Origin: Rhodobacter sp.
Lineage (GTDB): Bacteria; Pseudomonadota; Alphaproteobacteria; Rhodobacterales; Rhodobacteraceae
Length of the DNA: 64,000 bases
Assembly (NCBI GenBank): GCA_020637555.1
Contig: JACKKF010000002.1
Coordinates: 555,175 to 619,174 of the forward strand
Reading direction: 5' to 3'
Part shown: positions 1 to 7,660 of the stretch, in pieces
Numbering within the stretch: the stretch's first letter is position 1
Layout: every line of letters begins with the position of its first letter
The notes under the pieces: model-generated
The model's input: the letters and a program-made list of their open reading frames with translations, nothing else
Told to the model about the DNA's origin: nothing
Databases searched by the model: none
Made by a program: the position numbers and the translations under genes

Positions 1-1
1 C

Positions 2-589
2 GGCATCGTCGGCAATGTCGAGAACCTGGGCCTGGAAGCCCTGGGCGTGACCATCGACCGAACCCATGTGGTGACAGACGCCTATTGCCGCACCGGGGTG
101 CCGGGTCTCTATGCGATCGGCGATATCGCCGGCGCCCCCTGGCTGGCGCACAAGGCCAGCCACGAGGGGGTGATGGTCGCCGAGGTGATCGCGGGTCAGC
201 ATCCCCATCCGATCAAGCCGAACAGCATCGCCGGCTGCACCTATTGCCATCCGCAGGTGGCGTCGGTCGGGCTGACCGAGGCGAAGGCGCGGGAAGCGGG
301 CCATGACGTCAAGGTCGGGCGCTTCCCCTTCATCGGCAACGGCAAGGCCATCGCCCTGGGCGAGCCCGAGGGCCTGGTGAAAACGGTGTTCGACGCGAAG
401 ACCGGCGAATTGCTGGGCGCCCACATGGTCGGCGCCGAAGTGACGGAGCTGATCCAGGGCTATGTCATCGGGCGCACGCTGGAAACAACCGAGGAGGACC
501 TGATGCACACGGTCTTCCCGCATCCCACGCTCAGCGAAATGATGCACGAAAGCGTTCTTGACGCCTACGGTCGGGCGCTGCATTTCTGA
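2..589 (+). CDS. lpd: Dihydrolipoyl dehydrogenase, C-terminal part (5' end outside window)
   Basis: This is the flavoprotein E3 subunit of 2-oxo acid dehydrogenase complexes, which reoxidises dihydrolipoamide with NAD+. Only the last 195 residues are present and the frame is open to the left window edge. The visible part includes the FAD-contacting YAIGDIAG motif near the start of the fragment. The dimerisation domain follows and ends in HPHPTLSE, which supplies the His–Glu pair that completes the active site of the partner subunit. The redox-active Cys pair and the NAD domain lie upstream of the window. Nothing in the visible part is unusual, and the gene converges on queA. Confidence 0.95.
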   Translation, partial: GIVGNVENLGLEALGVTIDRTHVVTDAYCRTGVPGLYAIGDIAGAPWLAHKASHEGVMVAEVIAGQHPHPIKPNSIAGCTYCHPQVASVGLTEAKAREAGHDVKVGRFPFIGNGKAIALGEPEGLVKTVFDAKTGELLGAHMVGAEVTELIQGYVIGRTLETTEEDLMHTVFPHPTLSEMMHESVLDAYGRALHF

Positions 590-598
590 CAGCCGGCA

Positions 599-617
599 GC
601 GGGGCGACCAGCCCCGC
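599..617. terminator. Hairpin between convergent lpd and queA
   Basis: A perfect 7-bp inverted repeat (GCGGGGC, loop GACCA, GCCCCGC) lies in the 48-bp gap between the two convergent stop codons. Neither strand has a clear U-tract after it, so its role as a bidirectional terminator rests on position and stem strength. Confidence 0.5.
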
Positions 618-637
618 CCGTCCGCAGATTCCGGCGT

Positions 638-1684
638 TCAGGGAAGCAGCAGGGACGCGTCGCCATAGGAAAAGAAGCGATAGCGCGCGGCGACCGCGTG
701 ATCATAGACGCTGCGGATCGTTTCCTGCCCCATCAGGGCCGACACCAGCATCAGCAGTGTCGATTTGGGCAGGTGAAAATTCGTCATCAACCCATCGACG
801 GCGTGGAACCGGAACCCGGGATAGATGAAGATATCGGTTTCGCCGCGCCACGGCTCGACCCGGCCGGACCGCGCCGCGCTCTCGACCAGCCTGAGCGCCG
901 TGGTGCCGACCGCGATGACCCGCCCGCCCGCCTGACGTGTGGCGTTGATCTCGTTGGCGGCACGCGGCGTGACCTCGCCCCATTCCGCGTGCATCTTGTG
1001 GGTTTTCACGTCCTCGACCTTGACCGGCAGAAAGGTGCCAGCACCGACGTGCAGCGTGACCTCGGTCATCGCCACACCCGCCGCGCGCAACTGATCCAGC
1101 AGCGCCTGATCGAAATGCAGGCTGGCGGTCGGCGCGGCCACCGCGCCGGTTTCCCGGGCAAAGACCGTCTGGTAATCCGTGCGATCCCGGTCATCCGCGG
1201 GGCGCCGGCTTTCGATATAGGGTGGCAGCGGCATCCGCCCCGCCTGGTCCAGCGCGGCGTCGAACGCGGGCCCCGTCAGGTCGAAATCCAGCACCGCGTC
1301 TTCGGCAGCGCGGCTGCGGACGGTCGCTGTCAGCCCCGCGCCGAAATCGACCCGGTCCCCGGGCGCCAGCTTGCGCAGGGGCCGCGCCAGAACGCGCCAG
1401 CCGCCGCCGGCCTCGGGTGCGATCAGCGTCGCCTCGATCCGGGCGCGGCCTGACCCGTCGGCGGTTTCGCGCATCCGCGTGCCGAACAGCCGCGCGGGGA
1501 TCACGCGGGTATTGTTCAGCACTAAACGATCCCCGGGGCGCAGAATCTGCGGCAGATCCGCGACCTGCCGGTCGTGCATCGTCTGCCCCTGAACCAGCAA
1601 GAGCCGCGCGGCCGGACGGGGCCGCACCGGACGGGTCGCGATCAGGTCCTCGGGCAGATCGAAGTCGAAATCGCTGAGTTTCAT
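638..1684 (-). CDS. queA: S-adenosylmethionine:tRNA ribosyltransferase-isomerase QueA
   Basis: The enzyme transfers and isomerises the ribosyl group of SAM onto 7-aminomethyl-7-deazaguanine in tRNA, giving epoxyqueuosine. The 348-residue length is normal for QueA. The N-terminus ([20 protein letters not shown]) and the [20 protein letters not shown] and [10 protein letters not shown] blocks are typical of the family, as is [16 protein letters not shown] near the C-terminus. The protein acts in the cytoplasm. The gene is single, leftward, convergent with lpd and divergent from the peroxiredoxin gene 83 bp away. No preQ1 riboswitch was recognised upstream. Confidence 0.96.
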   Translation of the reverse strand: MKLSDFDFDLPEDLIATRPVRPRPAARLLLVQGQTMHDRQVADLPQILRPGDRLVLNNTRVIPARLFGTRMRETADGSGRARIEATLIAPEAGGGWRVLARPLRKLAPGDRVDFGAGLTATVRSRAAEDAVLDFDLTGPAFDAALDQAGRMPLPPYIESRRPADDRDRTDYQTVFARETGAVAAPTASLHFDQALLDQLRAAGVAMTEVTLHVGAGTFLPVKVEDVKTHKMHAEWGEVTPRAANEINATRQAGGRVIAVGTTALRLVESAARSGRVEPWRGETDIFIYPGFRFHAVDGLMTNFHLPKSTLLMLVSALMGQETIRSVYDHAVAARYRFFSYGDASLLLP

Positions 1685-1767
1685 GGTCGTCCCCGAATTT
1701 GCCGCCGTGCCCCCTTTATCCCCGCGACAGGCCGGTTACAACAAAGGGACGTCAAGGAGGACCGGAC

Positions 1768-2226
1768 ATGCAGATTGGCGACCTCGCCCCCGATTTCACC
1801 GCCCCCACCCAGGATGGCAGCACGGTCACGCTGTCCGACCTGCGCGGCGGGCCGGTGGTGGTCTATTTCTACCCCAAGGACGACACCCCCGGCTGCACCA
1901 CCGAGGCGCTGGATTTCACCGCGCTGGCGGACGCGTTTGCAGCCGCGGGGACGCGCGTGATCGGCATCAGCAAGGACAGCGTCGCCAGGCACGGGAAATT
2001 CACCGAAAAACACGGTCTGGGCGTCACGCTGGTCTCGGACGAGGACAGCGACATCTGCGAACGCTATGGCGTCTGGGGCGAAAAGAAGAACTATGGTCGC
2101 ACCTATATGGGGATCACCCGCACGACGGTCCTGATCGACGCCCAGGGCCGGATCGCGCAGCTGTGGTCCAAGGTGCGGGTCGCAGGGCACGCGCAGGCGG
2201 TGCTCGAAGCGGTTCGCGCGCTCTGA
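1768..2226 (+). CDS. bcp: Peroxiredoxin, Bcp/PrxQ family, without the usual resolving cysteine
   Basis: This is a thiol peroxidase that reduces hydroperoxides. The start was placed at the ATG preceded 7 bp upstream by AAGGAGG; an open frame continues further upstream without a ribosome site. The 152-residue protein has the peroxidatic Cys43 in YPKDDTPGCTTEA. In most PrxQ proteins of this type a resolving Cys lies five residues later; here that position is in ALDF and the Cys is absent. The only other Cys is Cys97 (DICERYGVW), which matches a non-essential Cys in E. coli Bcp by recalled alignment. The protein may therefore work as a 1-Cys enzyme. Confidence 0.93.
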   Translation: MQIGDLAPDFTAPTQDGSTVTLSDLRGGPVVVYFYPKDDTPGCTTEALDFTALADAFAAAGTRVIGISKDSVARHGKFTEKHGLGVTLVSDEDSDICERYGVWGEKKNYGRTYMGITRTTVLIDAQGRIAQLWSKVRVAGHAQAVLEAVRAL

Positions 2227-2236
2227 CCCTGCCCTT

Positions 2237-2264
2237 GCCTGATACTGACAGGCGGGGTATCAGG
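2237..2264 (+). promoter_or_regulatory. Alternative hairpins between bcp and prfB
   Basis: CCTGATAC (2238–2245) and GTATCAGG (2257–2264) form a perfect 8-bp stem. GCCTG (2237–2241) can instead pair with CAGGC (2249–2253), so the two folds exclude each other. There is no U-tract. It could be a leaky bcp terminator or a structure in the prfB leader; no function can be assigned. Confidence 0.3.
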
Positions 2265-2322
2265 TCCGCCGAAGGCGCGGCCCGCAAAGGCGTCCGGCGC
2301 CCCGTGATGACACAGGTGATCC

Positions 2323-3444
2323 ATGCGCGCAGAAACCCAGTCCACCATCGAGGCGATCCGCAAGACGCTGACGCTGCTGGCGCAGCGCATGGACTGGGAA
2401 ACCGCCCGGCATCGGCTGGAAGAGTTCGACGCCATGATCGAGGATCCGAACCTGTGGAACGATCCGGCGCGCGCGCAGTCCCTGATGCGGGACCGACAGC
2501 AGTTGATGGATGCGGTCGGGACCTATGAGAGCATCTCGCGCGATCTGAACGACAATGTCGAGCTGATCGAAATGGGCGAGATGGAGGGTGACAAGGATAT
2601 CGTCGCCGAGGCCGAGGCCGCCATCAAGGCCCTGGGAGAAAAGGCCGAGGCCAAGGAACTCGAGGCGCTGCTGGACGGCGAGGCGGACGCCAACGACACC
2701 TTCCTCGAAATCAACGCCGGGGCCGGCGGAACCGAGGCCTGCGACTGGGCACAGATGCTGCAACGGATGTATATCCGCTGGGCCGAACAGCACGGCTACA
2801 AGGTCGAACTGCAAGCCGAGGAAGCGGGCGGCGAGGCCGGCATCAAGTCCTGCGCCTACAAGATCAGCGGTCACAACGCCTATGGCTGGCTGAAATCGGA
2901 ATCCGGCGTGCACCGTCTGGTGCGGATCTCGCCCTTCGGCAAGGGCACGCGCGAGACGTCTTTTGCCTCGGTCTGGGTGTATCCGGTTGTCGATGACAAC
3001 ATCGAGATCGACATTCAGGACAAGGATATCCGTATCGACACCTATCGGTCCTCGGGCGCGGGCGGGCAGCACGTCAACACCACCGACTCGGCGGTGCGGA
3101 TCACCCACCTGCCTACGGGAATCGTTGTCACCAGTTCGATGAAATCGCAGCACCAGAACCGCGAGATCGCCATGAATGCGCTGAAATCGCGGCTGTATGA
3201 ACTGGAACTGCGCAAACGGACCGAAGCGATCGAGGCGCAGCATGACGCCAAGGGCTCGGCCGGCTGGGGCAACCAGATCCGCAGCTATGTCCTGCAACCC
3301 TATCAGATGGTGAAGGACCTGCGCACACAGCACGAAACCTCGGACACGCAGGGTGTGCTGGACGGCGACCTGGACGGGTTCATGGCGGCGACGCTGGCGA
3401 TGCAGGTCGCCGGCAAGAGCCGCGCCGACGCGCAGGGCGAATGA
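2323..3444 (+). CDS. prfB: Peptide chain release factor 2
   Basis: RF2 reads UGA and UAA stop codons and triggers peptidyl-tRNA hydrolysis on the ribosome. The 373-residue protein shows the SPF anticodon-like tripeptide in VRISPFGKG and the catalytic GGQ loop in SSGAGGQHVNTTDSAVR. The whole gene is one uninterrupted frame. The programmed +1 frameshift at an early in-frame UGA, which autoregulates RF2 in many bacteria, is absent: the corresponding region reads straight through QRMDWETA. The start ATG has a weak AGGTGA site just upstream. Confidence 0.96.
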   Translation: MRAETQSTIEAIRKTLTLLAQRMDWETARHRLEEFDAMIEDPNLWNDPARAQSLMRDRQQLMDAVGTYESISRDLNDNVELIEMGEMEGDKDIVAEAEAAIKALGEKAEAKELEALLDGEADANDTFLEINAGAGGTEACDWAQMLQRMYIRWAEQHGYKVELQAEEAGGEAGIKSCAYKISGHNAYGWLKSESGVHRLVRISPFGKGTRETSFASVWVYPVVDDNIEIDIQDKDIRIDTYRSSGAGGQHVNTTDSAVRITHLPTGIVVTSSMKSQHQNREIAMNALKSRLYELELRKRTEAIEAQHDAKGSAGWGNQIRSYVLQPYQMVKDLRTQHETSDTQGVLDGDLDGFMAATLAMQVAGKSRADAQGE

Positions 3445-3463
3445 CGCGGCGGCGCCGGGCCGC

Positions 3464-3610
3464 TTACAGTTTCAGATCCGGAATGTAGCGCCGCAGACGC
3501 GCGAAATCCTGCCCGTTGACGCGGGCATCCTCGCGGTGACGGGTGGCGGCTTCGATCCGGGCAATGGCGTCCAGATCCTTGACGAGAGCAATGGCAGCAG
3601 CGCGGGTCAT
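3464..3610 (-). CDS. Small hypothetical protein
   Basis: This is a 48-residue basic, probably helical protein beginning MTRAAAIALVKDLDAIARIE and ending in RRYIPDLKL. I chose this ATG because GAGGA stands 8 bp upstream; the same frame is open further upstream to 3688, so a longer product of up to 74 residues is possible. There is no signal peptide, membrane segment or recognised domain. It lies between prfB and the DUF2189 gene and opposes both. The function is unknown and the coding call is moderate. Confidence 0.45.
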   Translation of the reverse strand: MTRAAAIALVKDLDAIARIEAATRHREDARVNGQDFARLRRYIPDLKL

Positions 3611-3792
3611 GATCGGTCCTCGTGGTTCGGCGTTCATGAGGTAAGAACGTCCGACCCCATCAAAGCGTTCAAAATCAGTTTGCGTCATGGGAAGGACCGC
3701 GCCGCTTTCCCCCTTGGGACCGCACGCGGCGATTGATCGCAGGCCGCAACCTGCTAGCCTGATCGCGCGCGCGACCGCACGAGGGAGGTATC

Positions 3793-4578
3793 ATGTCAGA
3801 CGTCACACCGGGCCACGCCCCGCCATCCGTCATCCCCGAACCGGCCAACCTGACGCCCGGCGACCTGCGCGCGGTGCTGGCGGCCGGCTGGCGCGACTTC
3901 GCGCGCGCGCCGCTCTATGGCGTTCTGTTCAGCGCGGTCTATGTGCTGGGCGGGGTGATCATGTATGCGATCTTTTCGGCGGCGGCGGCGGAATACTGGT
4001 TCATTCCGATCGCGGTCGGCTTTCCGATCCTTGCCCCCTTTGCGGCCACCGGTCTTTACGAGGTCAGCCGACGTCTGGAAACGGGGGAAGCCCTGGGCCT
4101 GGGATCGGTCTTTGGGGTGATCTTCGCGCAAAAGGACCGGCAGGTCCCCTCGATGGCGATGTTCATCCTGCTGGTTTTCATGTTCTGGGTGTTCATGGCG
4201 CACACGATCTTTGCGCTGTTCTTCGGTCTGCAACCGATCACCCAAAGCACCTGGTCGATGCTGATGACCGGCAACGGCGCCATCATGCTGCTGGTCGGAT
4301 CGGTCATCGGCGGGATCATGGCCGCCATGTTCTATGCGCTGACGGTGGTCAGCCTGCCGCTGATCCTGGACCGCGAGGTCGATTTCATCACCGCCATGAT
4401 CACCAGCTTCAGCTGCGTGACCCGGAACCCCGGGGTGATGGGTCTATGGGCCGTCCTGATCGCCATCGCGCTGTTCGTGGGGATGGTGCCGCTGTTCCTG
4501 GGGCTGTTCATCGTGCTGCCGGTCTTTGGCCATGCGACCTGGCATCTGTATCGCCGGCTGCTACCGCCCGGAAGCTGA
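3793..4578 (+). CDS. DUF2189 family integral membrane protein
   Basis: The 261-residue protein has a short polar N-terminus and about six hydrophobic segments, starting around residue 45 (YGVLFSAVYVLGGVIMYAIF) and ending near residue 250. The LTPGDLRAVLAAGWRDFARAPLYG lead-in and the following loop with FPILAPFAATGLYEVSRR match the DUF2189 family of inner-membrane proteins, whose role is not known. An AGGGAGG ribosome site precedes the ATG. It stands alone and converges on the bactofilin gene across a strong hairpin. Confidence 0.85.
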   Translation: MSDVTPGHAPPSVIPEPANLTPGDLRAVLAAGWRDFARAPLYGVLFSAVYVLGGVIMYAIFSAAAAEYWFIPIAVGFPILAPFAATGLYEVSRRLETGEALGLGSVFGVIFAQKDRQVPSMAMFILLVFMFWVFMAHTIFALFFGLQPITQSTWSMLMTGNGAIMLLVGSVIGGIMAAMFYALTVVSLPLILDREVDFITAMITSFSCVTRNPGVMGLWAVLIAIALFVGMVPLFLGLFIVLPVFGHATWHLYRRLLPPGS

Positions 4579-4602
4579 CGGTCCGATCGCCGGAAACGAA
4601 AC

Positions 4603-4622
4603 CGGGGGGCCAAGGCCCCCCG
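4603..4622. terminator. Bidirectional terminator between DUF2189 and bactofilin genes
   Basis: A perfect 9-bp inverted repeat (CGGGGGGCC, AA, GGCCCCCCG) lies between the convergent stops. On the minus strand it is followed by the T-rich GGTTTCGTTTCC, so it should end bactofilin transcripts best; the plus side has only CCTGTTT. Confidence 0.75.
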
Positions 4623-4645
4623 ATCCTGTTTGCCCTGACCGGCGC

Positions 4646-5308
4646 TTACTGCGCGGCCTTGGTATCCATCGGCGGCTTCGGCACCGGGCGCGAGGGCGCC
4701 CCTTCGGCCTGCGCGGGGCGCGGCTGCGGGGCTGCGGCCGGTTGCGGCGCGGCGGCGGCGGCCGGACGGGTGGCGGCGGCGGGCTGCGACGGCGCCGGCT
4801 GGGCGCTGGCCTGCGCGGACTTCGCCGATGCCAGCGGATCGTCCTGCCGCTGAACCGAGCCTTCGAAATGGGCGCCCGATTCGATGGCGATCGTCTTGTG
4901 GATGATGTCGCCTTCGACCCGCGCGGTCGAGGTCAGACGCACCTTCAGGCCGCGAACCCGGCCGATCACGCGGCCATTGATGACGATGTCATCGGCGACG
5001 ATCTCGCCGCGGATGGTGGCGCTTTCGCCGACGGTCAGCAGATGCGCGCGGATGTCGCCATCGACCACACCCTCGATCACGATATCGCCCGACGTGCGCA
5101 GGTTCCCGGTGACCTGAAGATCGGCCGACAGCAGCGACGCGCCAGGCTTGGCCTTGGGCGCGGTCGAGGCCGACATGCCGCCCGAGCCTCCCAGATCCAG
5201 GGACGGGCGCGGCACCGAGGTCGAAACCGGAGCCTGGCTGCTGGTCTCGGGCGCGCGCGGCGCCTCGGGTCGCCCTGCGGTTTCGTTGATCCTGGTCTTA
5301 GAAAACAT
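4646..5308 (-). CDS. Bactofilin (polymer-forming cytoskeletal protein)
   Basis: Bactofilins polymerise without nucleotide and scaffold cell-wall enzymes at the inner membrane. The 220-residue protein has a flexible N-terminus, the beta-helical DUF583 core at about residues 55–150 (ADLQVTGNLRTSGDIVIEG, then repeated short strands such as VGESATIRGEIVADDIVINGR) and an Ala/Pro/Gln-rich tail of about 60 residues. The gene overlaps the end of the upstream M23 peptidase gene by 11 bp, so the two are co-translated. The pairing matches bactofilin–LytM peptidase modules that control cell shape in other bacteria. Confidence 0.93.
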   Translation of the reverse strand: MFSKTRINETAGRPEAPRAPETSSQAPVSTSVPRPSLDLGGSGGMSASTAPKAKPGASLLSADLQVTGNLRTSGDIVIEGVVDGDIRAHLLTVGESATIRGEIVADDIVINGRVIGRVRGLKVRLTSTARVEGDIIHKTIAIESGAHFEGSVQRQDDPLASAKSAQASAQPAPSQPAAATRPAAAAAPQPAAAPQPRPAQAEGAPSRPVPKPPMDTKAAQ

Positions 5309-6629
5309 TCTGTGCTGCCCTTATATAGGTCATTGGGTTGATGGGTCTGCCGCCAACTCGAATCTCGTAGTGCAGGTGAGTGCCGGTAGACCGGCCCGTG
5401 CTGCCCATACCACCGATCGTATCCCCGCGCGAGACCCTTTGGCCCTGCCTCACAGCGATGCTATTGAGGTGGCCATAGCGCGTCTCGAAGCCAAAGTCGT
5501 GCTGGATGATGACGACATTGCCATAGCCGTTCTGGCGCCCGGCAAAGCTGACGACACCATCCGCCGTGGCGTGGATCGGCTGCCCGCGCGATCCGGACAG
5601 GTCCATGCCTTCGTGCATGCTGCGCCGGCGCGTGACGGGGTTCACCCGGCTGCCAAAGGGCGAGGTGATGTGAATCGACGGAATCGGCTGGGCGAACGGT
5701 GTGCGTTGCAGCGCGACGCGATAGGTGTCGATCTCGGCCAGCGCCGACAGCACCGAATTCGCCCGCACCTCGTCGCTCATCGGGTCCATGCTGCCCGAGG
5801 TCGAGATCGAGATGGGCGTCAGCGAGGCCGAGCGCGTCTGATACCCGGCGCGCACCTGCTGCAGGATCGAATCGACCGACAGGCCCGCCGCGCTGAACAT
5901 CCGTTCGAGCGGCTGCATCGACGTTTCGACCGCATCCTCGAGCTGCGAGAAGATCCGCGTGTTGCGGTCCTGGATCAGGCGATATTCCATCGCCAGGTGC
6001 TGGATCTGTTGCGCCGTGTTGTCGGCCAGCGTCCGGGCGGCCTCGCGCTCGTCGGCGGTCTGGTTCAGCGCGGTCAGCATGAAGTCGAGGGTCTGCTCGA
6101 CGTCCGACAACTGGGCGTTTGTGGCGATGAGCTGGCTGTTCGCATCGGTCGATTCCAGATCGGCCAGCCGCGTCGTCGCCTGATCGCGCTGATCGAGCGC
6201 GGTGCGCAGCGATGTCTGAAGCGCGTCGATCCCGCGCGCCAGTTCGGCGTTGCGCTGTTCGCTGGCCAGGATCGTCGCCTGCATCGAGGCCACCCGATCC
6301 ATCGCCTCGCCATAGCGTTGATGCGCGGCCTGGGCCTCGGCCCCGGCGCGATCACGCTGCGCGGCCAGTTCGTTCAGGCGTTCCTCGAAATAGGTCTGTT
6401 CGCGCCGGGCGCTTTCGCGCAGGTCGTTCGAGCCGACCACATCGAAGAACAGGATCGATGTCGCGATCAGGCTCCAGGCCATGTAACTGGCGGTCCCTGT
6501 CAGGATGACGGCCTGCGCGACCGGGCGCAGCCGCACGAAGCGCGTGCTCGTATCCGAGCGCAGAAACAGACGCTTTTCCGGCAGATACCGTTCCAGCGCG
6601 GCGTTCAATCGGTCGATCCAGCCCCTCAC
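5298..6629 (-). CDS. Membrane-anchored M23 (LytM) peptidoglycan endopeptidase with coiled coil
   Basis: The protein is predicted to cut peptide cross-links in the periplasm under bactofilin control. I placed the start at GTG 6629 because AAGGGGG lies just upstream; the frame remains open to 6695 without a ribosome site. The 443-residue product has a cytoplasmic N-terminus, one membrane segment at about residues 38–63, a coiled coil at about 70–200 and a C-terminal M23 domain at about 320–430. The metal ligands and catalytic residues look intact (HEGMDLSG, RYGHLNS, THLHYEIR), so it should be active. It overlaps the bactofilin gene by 11 bp. Confidence 0.92.
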   Translation of the reverse strand: MRGWIDRLNAALERYLPEKRLFLRSDTSTRFVRLRPVAQAVILTGTASYMAWSLIATSILFFDVVGSNDLRESARREQTYFEERLNELAAQRDRAGAEAQAAHQRYGEAMDRVASMQATILASEQRNAELARGIDALQTSLRTALDQRDQATTRLADLESTDANSQLIATNAQLSDVEQTLDFMLTALNQTADEREAARTLADNTAQQIQHLAMEYRLIQDRNTRIFSQLEDAVETSMQPLERMFSAAGLSVDSILQQVRAGYQTRSASLTPISISTSGSMDPMSDEVRANSVLSALAEIDTYRVALQRTPFAQPIPSIHITSPFGSRVNPVTRRRSMHEGMDLSGSRGQPIHATADGVVSFAGRQNGYGNVVIIQHDFGFETRYGHLNSIAVRQGQRVSRGDTIGGMGSTGRSTGTHLHYEIRVGGRPINPMTYIRAAQNVF

Positions 6630-6811
6630 ATGTCCCCCTTGCGAGTCGCGGCAGTTCATGGGCCCCGCGCGCGGGGGCGCGTGGCTTTCGTGCAACTGTT
6701 ACCGACCAACCGTTTCCCGGGCAACCTTTTTGAAACCTGTTGCATCGCCGCATCGTCCGGCGACCTGCGGATTCGGCGGAAAACCGCCCAAGGTTCCGTC
6801 TTCCCCGAGGC

Positions 6812-7660
6812 TTAGCGCGAGAATCGGGTCGCGTTCGCCGGGTGTTCCTCGGCCAGCGGCCAATAGAAATCGGGGGGAATCCCGGCTTCGGCCCGCTTTT
6901 CCTCGTTGAACGGGGGCTTCAGCGCGCCGTGGAAATACCGCCGCACCAGATCATGAAACGCATCCTTGGGGTCCAGATCGGCACGCCCGCACAGGAAGTG
7001 GAACCATTTCGATCCATAGGCCACATGGCTGACCTCTTCGGCATAGATGGTTTCCAGCGCGGCGACGGCATTGTCGACCCCGGCCTTGCGGAACAGGTCG
7101 ATCATGCCCGGCGTCACATCCAGGCCCCGCGCCTCGAGCACCATCGGAACCACGGCGAGGCGCCCCAGGAAATCGGACTTGGTATCCGCGGCCGCCCGCC
7201 ACATGAAGGCATGGGCGGGCAGCGCGCCATAGTGCGAGCCCAGGCTCTCAAGCACATCGCAGACCAGGTTGAAATGCTTGGATTCCTCGGCCGCCGACTT
7301 GACCCAGTCATCGTAGAAACCGGGCGGCATCCGGGTCTCGGTGAAGCGCGCGATGATGTCCCAGTGCAGATCGACGGCGTTCAGTTCGATATGCGCGACG
7401 GCGTGCAGCAAGGCGATCCGCCCCGCGGCCGACCCGGGGCGCCGGCGGGGCATGTGCCGGGGATCCAGCAACGCGGGCTGATCCGGGCGGGCGGGGAAAT
7501 CCGGCGCCACGGCGGCACCGATCGGCATGGGCTGCCCGGCGGCACGGCTGGCGAACCAGGCCTCGGCGCAGCGATGGGACAAGGCGGTTTTCGCGCGGCC
7601 GTCCGCCGTGGTCAGGACGGCCACGGCGCATTCGGCCAGGGTCGCGGGCAGGACACTCAT
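6812..7660 (-). CDS. DUF455 ferritin-like protein
   Basis: This 282-residue protein has a helical ferritin-like fold with probable di-metal ligands in AVAHIELNAVDLHWD, SAAEESKHFNLVCD and IYAEEVSHVAYG. DUF455 proteins are related in fold to the diiron tRNA hydroxylase MiaE, but the substrate of this family is unknown. The start codon overlaps the mccA stop (ATGA), so it is the last gene of the leucine operon. Its presence there is notable because the HMG-CoA lyase and methylglutaconyl-CoA hydratase genes, often next in such operons, are missing. Confidence 0.88.
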   Translation of the reverse strand: MSVLPATLAECAVAVLTTADGRAKTALSHRCAEAWFASRAAGQPMPIGAAVAPDFPARPDQPALLDPRHMPRRRPGSAAGRIALLHAVAHIELNAVDLHWDIIARFTETRMPPGFYDDWVKSAAEESKHFNLVCDVLESLGSHYGALPAHAFMWRAAADTKSDFLGRLAVVPMVLEARGLDVTPGMIDLFRKAGVDNAVAALETIYAEEVSHVAYGSKWFHFLCGRADLDPKDAFHDLVRRYFHGALKPPFNEEKRAEAGIPPDFYWPLAEEHPANATRFSR

